64,000 nt of DNA, taken from the NCBI RefSeq assembly GCF_001981525.1, contig NZ_MPSB01000008.1, forward strand, positions 62,001 through 126,000, read 5' to 3'. The stretch's first letter is position 1. Every line of letters begins with the position of its first letter. This document shows, one piece after another, positions 35,553 through 44,500 of this stretch. Origin of the DNA: Sphingomonas jeddahensis (GTDB lineage Bacteria; Pseudomonadota; Alphaproteobacteria; Sphingomonadales; Sphingomonadaceae). The notes under the pieces were generated by a model, which searched no databases, was not told where the DNA came from, and saw only the letters and a program-made list of their open reading frames with translations. The translations under genes were made by a program, and so were the position numbers.

Positions 35553-37667
35553 CTACCCGCCAAGCGCCTTCAGCAGCGCCGTGGCGGGGCGCCGATCCTG
35601 GAACGCCGGATCGCGCAGCGCCAGTCCGATCGACCGCCTCGCCTCGGCTGTGCGCCCCGCTTCGGCAAGCGCCTGCGCCAGGTGCCAACGAATGCCGGCA
35701 TGCGCAGGTGCCAGCGTCGCCGCTTTCTCCAGCAACTGAAGCGCCGCCGCCGTCTCCCCGCGCTCGTACAGCGCCCAGCCATAAGCATCCGACACCGCTG
35801 GATTCATCGGCAGCAGCCCATAAGCCGCGCGCGCATAGGCGGCCCCGGTCGCCGGATCGCCAGCGCCGGTATAGGCATAACCAAGCTGCGCCAGCAGCAA
35901 CGCGTCGCGGTTCCCGCCGGGGGCTCGCAGCACTTCCAACGTGTCGGCGGCTGCCTCCCAATCCCGCACGCCCAGTTGCAGATTGGCGAGCGCCCGACGC
36001 GCGACCATGCTCTGCGGGCTTTGCGATAGATAAAGCGCCAGCGCCTCGGCGCCCTGCGTGCGCTGCCCCGTGCGGACTGCGGCTTCCACAAGGCGCAGCA
36101 TAACCGGCGCGTCGAAGCGCAGATCGGCCGCTCGGCGATATCGCGCCAGCGCCGGTCCGAACTCGCCCGTTGCGGCATAAGCGTCACCGGCCAGCAACTG
36201 CGCCCCCGGCGCGCCGGGCGAGGCATCGGCGACCGCCCCCGCCTGGCGCAACGCCCCCGCTCCATCCCCGGCATCGATCAGGCCGCGGACATAAGCGACC
36301 GCCGCTGCGGGATCGTCTGGCGCCTTGGCCACGATATTGGCCAGCGCCGCCGGCCCTGCATCGCTGGCAAATGGCCGCGGATCGCCAAGCATCGGCCGTG
36401 CCGCGCGGTCGAGCAGGCGGGCCGCCCAATCGCGCTCGCCCGTCGCCTCGAAGGCCCGTCCCGCCAGCATCAGCGTGTAGCTGTCCGCATCCGCCCGCAC
36501 CGCCATCGGCCGAAGCGCCTCCAGCGCGGCGCGCGCATCGCCCGATCGCAGCAACGAGGCGCCGAGCAGGCGGCGCGCGACGAGGTTCATCGGCTGCCGA
36601 TCGATCAGTTCGCCGAAGCTGATCACCGCTTGCTCATAGCTGCCGTCGGCATAAGCGATGAGCCCCGCCAACAGCACCACGCCCGGCACGTTGAACCCGG
36701 CATCTCCGGTTCGCCCGATCAACGTGCGTGCTAGCTCACGCTTGCCGGCCCGCGCCGCCAATACGGCCTGGAGGTATAGCGCTTGCGGGCTGTTCGGTCG
36801 TGCCGCCAGCGCGCGGCGGCTGGCCTCCAGCATGATGCCATATTGCCCGAGGTCGCCGGCGGTCGCGGCATATTCGATCAGCGCGGGATGATAGTAAGCG
36901 TCGCGCTCCAGCGCCTTGTTGAACCACGGCATTGCGGCCCGCAGCCCATAGCGACTGCGCACCACTTCCCCGGCCAGCACAATCGCATCGAGATTGGCGG
37001 GGTCGAGCGCCAGCGCGCGCCGCGCCGCCACATCCGCGCCAAGCACATCGCCAGAATCGAAGCGAATGCGACCAAGATCACCGAAAGCGCCTCCATCGCG
37101 CGGGTCGCGATCGACCAGGCGTTCCAGCAACACCACCGCGCCGGGCACGTCCCCCTTCGCCGCCAGCGCACGCGCGCGCACCCGTTCGGCGGGTCCGGCA
37201 TAGCGGGGAGCCGCGCGCGCCGCTTCGGCAAGCGCGCGATCAGCATCGCCCTGCAACAGATAGGCTTCGGCAAACAGCTGATGCAACCGATCCGCCGGCA
37301 TGCCAGCCGCAACCGCGCGGGTCAGCGCCCCCTCGGCCGCCACACCCCGGCCCATCAGCAGGTCCACGCGGCCGAGCACCGCATTGGCCGCTGCCGCATC
37401 CGCGCCAGTGACGGCGACCAAAGCATGATTACGGGCCGCGCTGTAATTGCCACGCTTGAGTGCCGCGAGGCTTTCGGCAAGCGCCGCGCGCGGATCGGGT
37501 GCGGCTGCCCGGCGAGCAAGAACAACGATCCCGCCCAGCACCAGCGCCAGCACGGCCAGCGTCAGCGCGATCCGGATCGCGCGTGCGCTCGGCCGGGGCG
37601 AGCCACCCGCTTGCCCGCGCCGTCGCTTGCTTCGCAGCAACGGATAGCGATGCGGCTTATCAAGCAT
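35553..37667 (-). CDS. Membrane-anchored TPR protein of the PEP-CTERM/EPS locus (PrsT-like)
   Basis: 704 residues. After a basic start, one membrane helix (AIRIALTLAVLALVLGGIVVLA) leads into about 15 tetratricopeptide repeats covering the rest, for example LAEAYLLQGDADRALAEAARA and YAYTGAGDPATGAAYARAAYGLL. It is the last gene of a four-gene operon and overlaps prsR by eight bases. Position and architecture resemble PrsT, the TPR protein of PEP-CTERM systems, though it is shorter than typical PrsT and lacks its lipoprotein signal, so the match is inferred. Probably periplasmic scaffold for polysaccharide export. Confidence 0.7.
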   Translation of the reverse strand: MLDKPHRYPLLRSKRRRGQAGGSPRPSARAIRIALTLAVLALVLGGIVVLARRAAAPDPRAALAESLAALKRGNYSAARNHALVAVTGADAAAANAVLGRVDLLMGRGVAAEGALTRAVAAGMPADRLHQLFAEAYLLQGDADRALAEAARAAPRYAGPAERVRARALAAKGDVPGAVVLLERLVDRDPRDGGAFGDLGRIRFDSGDVLGADVAARRALALDPANLDAIVLAGEVVRSRYGLRAAMPWFNKALERDAYYHPALIEYAATAGDLGQYGIMLEASRRALAARPNSPQALYLQAVLAARAGKRELARTLIGRTGDAGFNVPGVVLLAGLIAYADGSYEQAVISFGELIDRQPMNLVARRLLGASLLRSGDARAALEALRPMAVRADADSYTLMLAGRAFEATGERDWAARLLDRAARPMLGDPRPFASDAGPAALANIVAKAPDDPAAAVAYVRGLIDAGDGAGALRQAGAVADASPGAPGAQLLAGDAYAATGEFGPALARYRRAADLRFDAPVMLRLVEAAVRTGQRTQGAEALALYLSQSPQSMVARRALANLQLGVRDWEAAADTLEVLRAPGGNRDALLLAQLGYAYTGAGDPATGAAYARAAYGLLPMNPAVSDAYGWALYERGETAAALQLLEKAATLAPAHAGIRWHLAQALAEAGRTAEARRSIGLALRDPAFQDRRPATALLKALGG

Positions 37668-39006
37668 GCAGGCCGTAGCTCTTGAGCAGGTCATACAGCG
37701 TCGGCCGGCTCACGCCGAGCAGCCGCGCGGTCTGTGAGATATTGCCGTCCGCCCGCGCCAACGCCTGGCGGATCGCGCGCCGGTCCGCCGTTTCTCGCAC
37801 CGCGCGCAGGTTGATCGGCATCGTGTCGGGATCCGTCAGGTCGAGATCGGCCGCGGTCACCGCCTTGCCATCGGCCATGATCACCGCCCGCTTCACGCGG
37901 TTTTCCAGCTCGCGCACATTGCCCGGCCAGTCATGCGCATCGATGGCAGCGCGAGCGTCGGACGATAGGCCGGTCACCGCCGGGTTCATCGCTGCGGCGT
38001 AGCGGGTGACGAAATGCTTGGCGAGCAGCGCCGCATCCCCTGGCCGCTCCGCCAGCGCTGGGATGCGCACCACGATCTCGGCCAATCGATAATAAAGGTC
38101 TTCGCGGAACGAGCCGTCGGCGACCATCGCGTCCACGTCACGATGCGTGGCGCACACGATCCGTGTGTCCACCGGGATCGCGCGCCGCCCCCCGATCCGC
38201 TCGATCACCCGCTCCTGCAGGAAACGCAGCAGCTTCACTTGCAGCGGCAGCGGCACGTCGCCGATCTCGTCCAGGAACAGCGTGCCGCCCCCTGCCTGCT
38301 CGATCTTGCCCGGCGTGGTCTTCACCGCCCCGGTAAACGCGCCCTTCTCATGCCCGAACAACTCGCTTTCGAGCAGCGTTTCGGGGATCGCGGCGCAGTT
38401 GATCGCGACAAACGCGCCGCCAGAGCGCGGCGAGGCATCGTGCAGCCCACGCGCCAGCAATTCCTTGCCCGTACCGCTTGCCCCCAGCAGCATCACCGAT
38501 ACGTCAGCCGGCGCGACCCGCTCGACCGTGCGCATCACCTTGATCATCTCGGGCGCCGCGGTGATTAGCCCGCCCAGCGCCGGTGCCGCGCCGCTCGCCG
38601 CCAGCCGGCGGTTCTCCACCTCCAGATCATGGACGTGGAAAGCCCGCTCGACGATCAGCCCCAGCGCATCGATGTCGATCGGCTTCTGGTAAAAGTCCCA
38701 TGCGCCATCGGCGATCGCCTGCAGCGCGCTTTCCCGCGCGCCATGCCCGGAGGCAACGATCACCTTGGTCGAAGGCTTCAACTGCAGGATCTCGGCGAGC
38801 AGCGCGAAGCCCTCGCTGGTTCCGTCGGGATCGGGCGGCAGGCCAAGGTCCAGCGTCACCACCGCCGGCTCCTCCGCGCGCAATGCCTCGATGGCGCCAG
38901 CCCGATCGCCCGCGACGATCACGTCATAGCCGTCATAGGCCCAGCGCAATTGCCGTTGCAGCCCCGGATCGTCCTCCACGATCAACAGCTTGCGTGCGCC
39001 CGTCAT
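37660..39006 (-). CDS. prsR: PrsR-type sigma-54-dependent response regulator
   Basis: 448 residues in three parts. Receiver domain: phospho-Asp in VVTLDLGLPP, Lys in FYQKPID. Sigma-54 activator AAA+ domain: LLGASGTGKELLARGLH, the GAFTGA loop (HEKGAFTGAV) that contacts sigma-54, and FLDEIGDVPL. C-terminal Fis-type helix-turn-helix: ISQTARLLGVSRPTLYDLLKSYGL. It overlaps prsK by four bases (ATGA). In other bacteria PrsR activates PEP-CTERM and exopolysaccharide genes from sigma-54 promoters. Annotated by similarity to TIGR02915. Confidence 0.85.
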   Translation of the reverse strand: MTGARKLLIVEDDPGLQRQLRWAYDGYDVIVAGDRAGAIEALRAEEPAVVTLDLGLPPDPDGTSEGFALLAEILQLKPSTKVIVASGHGARESALQAIADGAWDFYQKPIDIDALGLIVERAFHVHDLEVENRRLAASGAAPALGGLITAAPEMIKVMRTVERVAPADVSVMLLGASGTGKELLARGLHDASPRSGGAFVAINCAAIPETLLESELFGHEKGAFTGAVKTTPGKIEQAGGGTLFLDEIGDVPLPLQVKLLRFLQERVIERIGGRRAIPVDTRIVCATHRDVDAMVADGSFREDLYYRLAEIVVRIPALAERPGDAALLAKHFVTRYAAAMNPAVTGLSSDARAAIDAHDWPGNVRELENRVKRAVIMADGKAVTAADLDLTDPDTMPINLRAVRETADRRAIRQALARADGNISQTARLLGVSRPTLYDLLKSYGLHA

Positions 39007-41063
39007 GCCGCCATCCCCATCTCGCCCGCGTTCGGCCGGGCGAGCGGCAGCGCGACTTGAAAGCACGTGCCCTCCCCTTCGCGACTGGTGACGCTGACCG
39101 CACCGCCCATCGCCTCGGCCAATTGGCGCGCCTCGAACGCCCCCAGCCCGAACCCGCCCGGCTTGCCCGAGACGAACGGCCGGAACAGCTGGTCGCGCAC
39201 AAAGCCAGGGCTCATCCCGCGTCCCGTGTCGGTCACCGCAATTACCCCCCGCCCGTCTGCCATGCTGACGTGCAGCGACACCTCGGCCGCGCTCGCACTC
39301 GCCTCGATCGCATTTTGCACCAGATGGCTGACCAAGGTCTCCAGCGCCGCCGGATCGGCCATCGCGCGCACCTCACGGTCGCCTGTCGCTACCACCGGAT
39401 GCTGCGCTCGGCGCCCCGCCGCGATCCGCTCTGCCAGCGCAAGCAGCGGCACCGGTCGCACCGCTTCGCCGCGGCTGCCATGATGCTGCGACAGCCTTGC
39501 CAGCAAGCCGTTCATCCGATTGGACGAGTCGGTCAGTGTCGCCACCATGTCGGCGCGAAAGGCCGGATTGTCGGCGTGCCGCTCGGCATTGCGCGCCACC
39601 AAGGTGAGTTGGCTCACCAGATTCTTCAGGTCGTGCATGATGAACGCAAACCGGCGGTTGAATTCGTCGAAGCGCTGCGCATCGGACAGCGCGGCATGCG
39701 CGCGCGCCTCCGCCAGATAGCTCGCCGCCTGCCGCCCAGCCACGCCAAGCAGGTCGAAATCCTCCCAGTCGAGCGCCCGATCGACCAACGGCCGCCCCAG
39801 CACAATCGCGCCGGCAAGCCGACCGAAGTGAAGCAGCGGCACAACCGCCCAAGCATCGGTGCAGTCGCGCAGCCATGCTGAAGTGCTGGCCTGATCCGCG
39901 GTGTCGGCCGCTTCCCCGCGCACCGCATCCAACTCGATGATCCGGCCGGAGACGGAAAGGTGCGCGAACAGCGCCTCGTCGGGCCGCTCGGCGCGCGGCG
40001 CATCCGGCCAGTTCCACGCCGTTCCGGTATCAAGCGCCGCCCCGTCCGCCACCAGCAACAGCCCGCTGGGGGAACTGGTCAGGTCGGCGATCGCCTTTAC
40101 CACCCGTTCTTCCAGCGAAGCCGCACCCGGCGTACCCAGCGTTTCGGTGAAGCGCAGCCACTCGCTGCGGTAATCATAGCGGTGGCTGAACAGATGCTTG
40201 GCGATCACCACCTTCGCCCAGGCGCGCGTCCACGGCGTCGACACCAGGGTCAGCAGCGCCGCCGTCGTGCCGAAGATCAGCGCGGTCTGCACGACCCGGG
40301 CATAGCTGCCCCCCACTGACCCGACGATCGCCGTCGCCAGCGCGGTCACCGCCACGTACAGCCCGATCGCTACCACCGCGAGCGAGATCAGCGCCACGGT
40401 GCGCGACACCTGCACCTTGCGCTCATCCCCCTTCTGCACGGCCAGCCCGAGCAGCGGCGCGAGCACCACGGTCACCGCGCCGCGCATGTCGATCAGCCCT
40501 GCCGGCCAGTAAGCCGCGAACCAGATCGTGCCGTACAGCGCCAGATCGACCGCCCACATCAGCACCATCGCGACCGCCACGATGCGCACGCCCGCCCGCA
40601 CGCGCCACAAGGCGCCGAACCGCAAGCGATAGACCAGGATCAGCGCCGCAACGGTCATCAGCATCTGCAACAGCGCACGCGTCTTGGCGAAAGCCCCGCT
40701 GGTCGCCGGATCGTCAACCATCGCAGCGGCAACTGCCAGCCCGCCGATGATCACCACCACTATCGCGACCGCGGCATAGACCATGTGCAGCGATGGCCAG
40801 GCGGGATCGGCCCGATCACGCCTGGCGAGCGCATATAAGAACCCCAGCCACGCCAGATTACGCCCGCATTCGCCCAGCCGCGTCGCCACATCGCGCGCGT
40901 CCAGCCCGGCCACCGCCAATGCCCACAACGCCGTCGCAAACAGCGCCACCACGAACGGCACGCGCGGCAGCGCACCGCCGCCATGCCGTTGCGACAGCGC
41001 CAGGGTGCTGAACAGCAACGCCGCCAGCGCATGCGTCCACAAGGTAATCGGCGCCGCGATCAT
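39003..41063 (-). CDS. prsK: PrsK-type membrane histidine kinase
   Basis: 686 residues. About eight to ten N-terminal membrane helices (roughly 1-290) are followed by a GAF-like domain, then a kinase core. The histidine box is unusual, FAFIMHDLKNLVSQLTL (His followed by DLKN), as in PrsK kinases; the ATPase domain has VQNAIEASA (N box) and VTDTGRGMSP (G1). It overlaps the sugar transferase gene by four bases upstream and prsR downstream, so it is the cognate sensor of PrsR. Signal unknown. Confidence 0.85.
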   Translation of the reverse strand: MIAAPITLWTHALAALLFSTLALSQRHGGGALPRVPFVVALFATALWALAVAGLDARDVATRLGECGRNLAWLGFLYALARRDRADPAWPSLHMVYAAVAIVVVIIGGLAVAAAMVDDPATSGAFAKTRALLQMLMTVAALILVYRLRFGALWRVRAGVRIVAVAMVLMWAVDLALYGTIWFAAYWPAGLIDMRGAVTVVLAPLLGLAVQKGDERKVQVSRTVALISLAVVAIGLYVAVTALATAIVGSVGGSYARVVQTALIFGTTAALLTLVSTPWTRAWAKVVIAKHLFSHRYDYRSEWLRFTETLGTPGAASLEERVVKAIADLTSSPSGLLLVADGAALDTGTAWNWPDAPRAERPDEALFAHLSVSGRIIELDAVRGEAADTADQASTSAWLRDCTDAWAVVPLLHFGRLAGAIVLGRPLVDRALDWEDFDLLGVAGRQAASYLAEARAHAALSDAQRFDEFNRRFAFIMHDLKNLVSQLTLVARNAERHADNPAFRADMVATLTDSSNRMNGLLARLSQHHGSRGEAVRPVPLLALAERIAAGRRAQHPVVATGDREVRAMADPAALETLVSHLVQNAIEASASAAEVSLHVSMADGRGVIAVTDTGRGMSPGFVRDQLFRPFVSGKPGGFGLGAFEARQLAEAMGGAVSVTSREGEGTCFQVALPLARPNAGEMGMAA

Positions 41064-42448
41064 CGCGCCCCCGACGGCCAGAGCACAACCCGCAGCGTCT
41101 GAAGGAGGATCAGCAGGTCAAGGAACGGCGAATAGTTCTTGGCGTAGTAAAGGTCATATTCCAGCTTGTGGCGCGCATCCTCGATCGACGCGCCATAAGG
41201 GTAGTTGATCTGCGCCCAGCCGGTGATCCCCGGCTTCACCATATGCCGCTCGGCATAATAAGGCAGATGCTGTTCCAGCTCGGTGACGAACTGCGGCCGC
41301 TCGGGGCGCGGGCCGACGAAGCTCATTTCGCCCTTCAGCACGCTCCAGCATTGCGGCAGTTCGTCGATCCGAACCTTGCGGATAAACCGGCCGATGCGCG
41401 TGATCCGCGGGTCGCGCTCCGCCGCCCACACCGCTTGCCCGGCGACTTCGGCATCCTGCCGCATCGATCTGAGCTTCGGAATGTCGAACGGCTCGTTGTA
41501 CAGTCCCACCCGCCGCTGACGGTAAAACGCCGGGCCGCGGCTCTCCAGCTTGATCGCGATCGCCGTCAGCGCGATCACCGGCGCCGCAACCAGCAACAGC
41601 GCCGCGCTGACGACAATATCGAACCCGCGCTTTGCGATGGCCGACAGCATCCGGCCCGAGGCGAAACCGTCCGAGAAGATCAACCAGGAAGGGTTGACGC
41701 TCGCCAGGTCGATCCGCCCCGTCTCGCGCTCCAGAAATGTCGAATATTCGCTGACATGGACGCCCGTGGTCTTGATCCGCAGCAGGTCCTTGAGCGGCAA
41801 TGCATTGCGCCGCTCCTCGATCGCCAGCACTACCTCCAGCGCCTCGCGCTCAACCACGAACGCGGCCAGGTTCGGGATATCGGCGCGCGCGACCGCACCA
41901 TCCACCGCAATCGCCGGCTCTCCCATCGCGACATAGCCCGCGATCAGGAAGCTCGCGCCGTTCGCCCGCTCCAGCGTACCGAGCCGCGCCGCGCGACTGC
42001 CCGCGCCAAGCACGATGATGCGCCGCCGAAAGCGCTCGCCCCCCAGCATGCGCCCGAACAACAGCCGCACCGCGACCAGACCGACGATCGAGAACAGCAT
42101 CGCGTAGAACAGGCTCGATCGCCAGAAGGTGACCGAGGGAAAGAAGAAGAACAGCAGGCTGAGGAAGATCACCCCCAGCGACACCGCTACCATCAGCCGC
42201 ATCACCGCCTGCCGCACCGATACGAGCACATCGGCCTGATAAGCGCCCACCGCCACCATCGCGATTTCGAGCGGGACCGCAAAGGTCGCCAGCTGCGGCA
42301 GGCGCGTCCAGATCGGCTCGGGCGCCATGTCGATCTGCCAGGCGCGCAGCTGCCAGCCCAGTTCTGCCGCAACGAGCAGGATCACGACATCGATCAGCCC
42401 AAGCAACGCAACCGCGTTGGGCACATAATGTTTGAAGATCCTGATCAT
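41060..42448 (-). CDS. Polyprenyl-phosphate sugar-1-phosphate transferase, PEP-CTERM-associated (TIGR03013-like)
   Basis: 462 residues. Four or five N-terminal membrane helices, a nucleotide-binding-like middle domain (RRIIVLGAGSRAARLG), a further helix (KRGFDIVVSAALLLVAAPVIAL) and the bacterial sugar transferase domain with FDIPKLRSMRQDAE, RKVRIDELPQCWSVLKGEMSFVGPRPERP and KPGITGWAQINYPYGAS. It transfers the first sugar-phosphate to undecaprenyl phosphate to start polysaccharide assembly. First in the operon with PrsK, PrsR and the TPR protein. Confidence 0.9.
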   Translation of the reverse strand: MIRIFKHYVPNAVALLGLIDVVILLVAAELGWQLRAWQIDMAPEPIWTRLPQLATFAVPLEIAMVAVGAYQADVLVSVRQAVMRLMVAVSLGVIFLSLLFFFFPSVTFWRSSLFYAMLFSIVGLVAVRLLFGRMLGGERFRRRIIVLGAGSRAARLGTLERANGASFLIAGYVAMGEPAIAVDGAVARADIPNLAAFVVEREALEVVLAIEERRNALPLKDLLRIKTTGVHVSEYSTFLERETGRIDLASVNPSWLIFSDGFASGRMLSAIAKRGFDIVVSAALLLVAAPVIALTAIAIKLESRGPAFYRQRRVGLYNEPFDIPKLRSMRQDAEVAGQAVWAAERDPRITRIGRFIRKVRIDELPQCWSVLKGEMSFVGPRPERPQFVTELEQHLPYYAERHMVKPGITGWAQINYPYGASIEDARHKLEYDLYYAKNYSPFLDLLILLQTLRVVLWPSGAR

Positions 42449-42784
42449 TGCCTGCGCCCGTCCATCCGCCCTTCAGGATCCGATCCATTGTAAGGGAATC
42501 CGACAGGAACCGTGTCGCAGCAAATGGCAAAGAAAGGCTGAACGCTGCCGATGGGACGCGCGCCGGCTTGCTCCCTTCGTTCCGAGCGAAGCCGGGGGAC
42601 TGGCCATCAGCCACACCGCGCGTCGCACGCGCCTCAACCCTCGACACGAACGAGAGCGGAGGTTCCTGCCGATATGGATCGATTCCGCGTTTAATGCATT
42701 TAGCCGCGGGGCATCTTCCACTTTCCAACACGCGGCCAGATCGCCCATCGGGTCGCGCCCATCATCTGTGAGGAGCTACTGCGC
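42449..42784. other. Divergent intergenic region, sugar transferase operon / manC
   Basis: 336 bases without a gene I can support. It must hold promoters for both directions. I looked for a sigma-54 site (TGGCAC-N5-TTGC) on both strands and saw none that keeps the invariant GG and GC. A TACAAT hexamer occurs on the minus strand near 42490, with no convincing -35 partner. The manC ribosome site is GAGGAG near 42770. Confidence 0.5.
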
Positions 42785-43834
42785 ATGACGTCGATCGTCC
42801 CCGTGATCCTGTCCGGCGGGTCGGGCACGCGGTTGTGGCCAATGTCGACGCCGGAGCGCCCCAAGCAGATGCTCCCGCTCACGGCCGAACAGACGATGCT
42901 TCAGCTAACTGCCGCGCGTGCCTGCGGCGAGCGTTACGATGCGCCGATCGTCGTCGCCAACGCGCGCCACACCGACATGATCGAGGAACAGCTGGCCGCG
43001 ATCGGCTGCCGCCCGCAGGCGCTGATCCTCGAACCCATGGGCCGCAACACCGCCCCCGCCATCGCACTTGCCGCACTGTGCGCCACCAATGCAAGCGCGC
43101 CCCTGCTGGTGATGCCATCGGACCACGTCATTGAGGATGTCGAGGCGTTTCGCGCCGCCATTGAGTCCGCGCTGCCGATGGTTGAGGAGGGCTGGCTGGT
43201 GACGTTCGGCATCACCCCCGACGCGCCGGAAACCGGCTATGGTTATATCAAGATCGGTGAGCCGATCGCACCGGGTGTCAACCGCGTCGACCGCTTCGTT
43301 GAAAAGCCGCCGCGTGCGACTGCCGAAGAGATGCTGGCGAGCGGCGGCTACGCCTGGAACGGCGGGATCTTCCTGTTCCGCGCCGATTATTTCCTCGATG
43401 CACTGGCGCAGCACGAGCCGGCGATGCTGGAGGCAGTACGCCGCTCGGTCGCAGAGGGCGAGCGCTCAGGCACCCATATCCGCCCTTCGACCCGCGCCTT
43501 CGCCGAAGCCACCAGCCAGTCGATCGACTATGCTGTGATGGAGAAGTCGGATCGCGTCGCCGTGGTGCCCGTCACCATGGGGTGGAACGATGTCGGCAGC
43601 TGGGATGCGCTTCACGCGATCAGCACTGCCGACGCCTCGGGCAACGCGATCCGCGGCGAGGTGATCGCGCTGGACACCAACAATTGCCTTGTCCGCAGCG
43701 ACGGCTTGCGGATCGCCATGGTCGGCGTCAGCGACCTGATCGTGGTCGCCTCCGGCAACGACGTCCTGATCCTCCCCCGCGGCCGCAGCCAGGAGGTCAA
43801 GACGTTGCTCGAAGCGATCAAGGGCACGCAATAA
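42785..43834 (+). CDS. manC: Mannose-1-phosphate guanylyltransferase
   Basis: Makes GDP-mannose from mannose-1-phosphate and GTP. 349 residues: the nucleotidyltransferase signature is PVILSGGSGTRLWPMS, with PERPKQMLPL, then EPMGRNTAPAIALAA, MPSDHVI and the FVEKP loop. It lacks the C-terminal phosphomannose isomerase domain of bifunctional ManC/AlgA. Divergent from the polysaccharide operon, which suggests GDP-mannose supply for that polymer; the GT4 enzyme at 49.8-52.1 kb may also use it. Confidence 0.92.
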   Translation: MTSIVPVILSGGSGTRLWPMSTPERPKQMLPLTAEQTMLQLTAARACGERYDAPIVVANARHTDMIEEQLAAIGCRPQALILEPMGRNTAPAIALAALCATNASAPLLVMPSDHVIEDVEAFRAAIESALPMVEEGWLVTFGITPDAPETGYGYIKIGEPIAPGVNRVDRFVEKPPRATAEEMLASGGYAWNGGIFLFRADYFLDALAQHEPAMLEAVRRSVAEGERSGTHIRPSTRAFAEATSQSIDYAVMEKSDRVAVVPVTMGWNDVGSWDALHAISTADASGNAIRGEVIALDTNNCLVRSDGLRIAMVGVSDLIVVASGNDVLILPRGRSQEVKTLLEAIKGTQ

Positions 43835-43872
43835 AGCGCTCATCGATCCGGACGTAAACTCCAAACGCGTCC

Positions 43873-43961
43873 GTCACCCTGAACTTGTTTCAGGGTCCAC
43901 CCGTCCACGCTGGCGACCGATCCTTGGGAAAGGTGGATGCTGAAACAAGTTCAGCATGACG
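43873..43961. repeat. Intergenic palindromic repeat, type A
   Basis: Starts GTCACCCTGAACTTGTTTCA and ends GCTGAAACAAGTTCAGCATG, then ACG. Lies in the gap after manC. Confidence 0.8.
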
Positions 43962-44096
43962 GCAAGAAGGTCATGATGCGCACATCACGGTGGCGGCCGA
44001 AGCGCTTGGAATATACGTATGGCGGGCTCAACAGCGCAGCTCGTCCGGCCGCCGATCCCATCGGCGAGACTTAGTACCTTGGCCGCCTCTGCAGTT

Positions 44097-44453
44097 TCAG
44101 GCCTGCTCGCGCTCCAGCAGCGCCGCGGCATCCAGCCCGAGCAGATCGATATACGCCCGGATTCGCGGCCATTGCTGGCTCACGAAGGCCTCGCGCTCGG
44201 CGACGCACAGCCGCTCCGCGGCGCCCGGCAGAACGAACATGCCCACCCCGCGCCGCACCTCGACATAGCCTTCGTCCTGGAACGACTGATATGCCTTGGC
44301 GACGGTCAGCGGGTTCGCGCCATGTTCGGCCGCCAGCGCGCGAACCGAGGGCAGTTGATCGCCAGCCCGATAATCGCCGCGCAGAATCCCTGCAGCGATC
44401 GTGCCGCGCAATCGGATATAGACCGGGCTGTCTTCGCTGTTCAGCGCTGTCAT
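44097..44453 (-). CDS. GntR family transcriptional regulator, YtrA type
   Basis: 118 residues. N-terminal winged helix (PVYIRLRGTIAAGILRGDYRAGDQLPSVRALAAEHGANPLTVAKAYQSFQDEGYVEVRRGVGMFVL, shown only as family match) with the short C-terminal helical dimerisation domain that defines the YtrA subfamily. YtrA-type repressors usually control ABC or envelope-stress genes; no such gene is adjacent. The start codon lies inside an operator-like site, so autorepression is likely. Confidence 0.87.
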   Translation of the reverse strand: MTALNSEDSPVYIRLRGTIAAGILRGDYRAGDQLPSVRALAAEHGANPLTVAKAYQSFQDEGYVEVRRGVGMFVLPGAAERLCVAEREAFVSQQWPRIRAYIDLLGLDAAALLEREQA

Positions 44454-44468
44454 GCTGCCTTAATACAG
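44447..44468 (-). promoter_or_regulatory. Operator-like site over the start of the GntR gene
   Basis: A 22-bp site, CTGTATTA-N10-ACAG on the minus strand, overlapping the ATG at 44453. TTGGCT, 17 bases, TATTAA forms a promoter whose -10 is inside the site and ends six bases before the ATG, so the mRNA may be nearly leaderless. The TGTATTA and ACA ends match the site upstream of the GIN-domain genes. Confidence 0.5.
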
Positions 44469-44500
44469 CAAAGGGCAGCAAAAGCCAATCCTAACCGCCC

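Noticed and set aside
42449-42560. Possible sigma-54 promoter for the sugar transferase operon
   Set aside because: No sequence keeps the invariant GG at -24 and GC at -12 with correct spacing on the minus strand.
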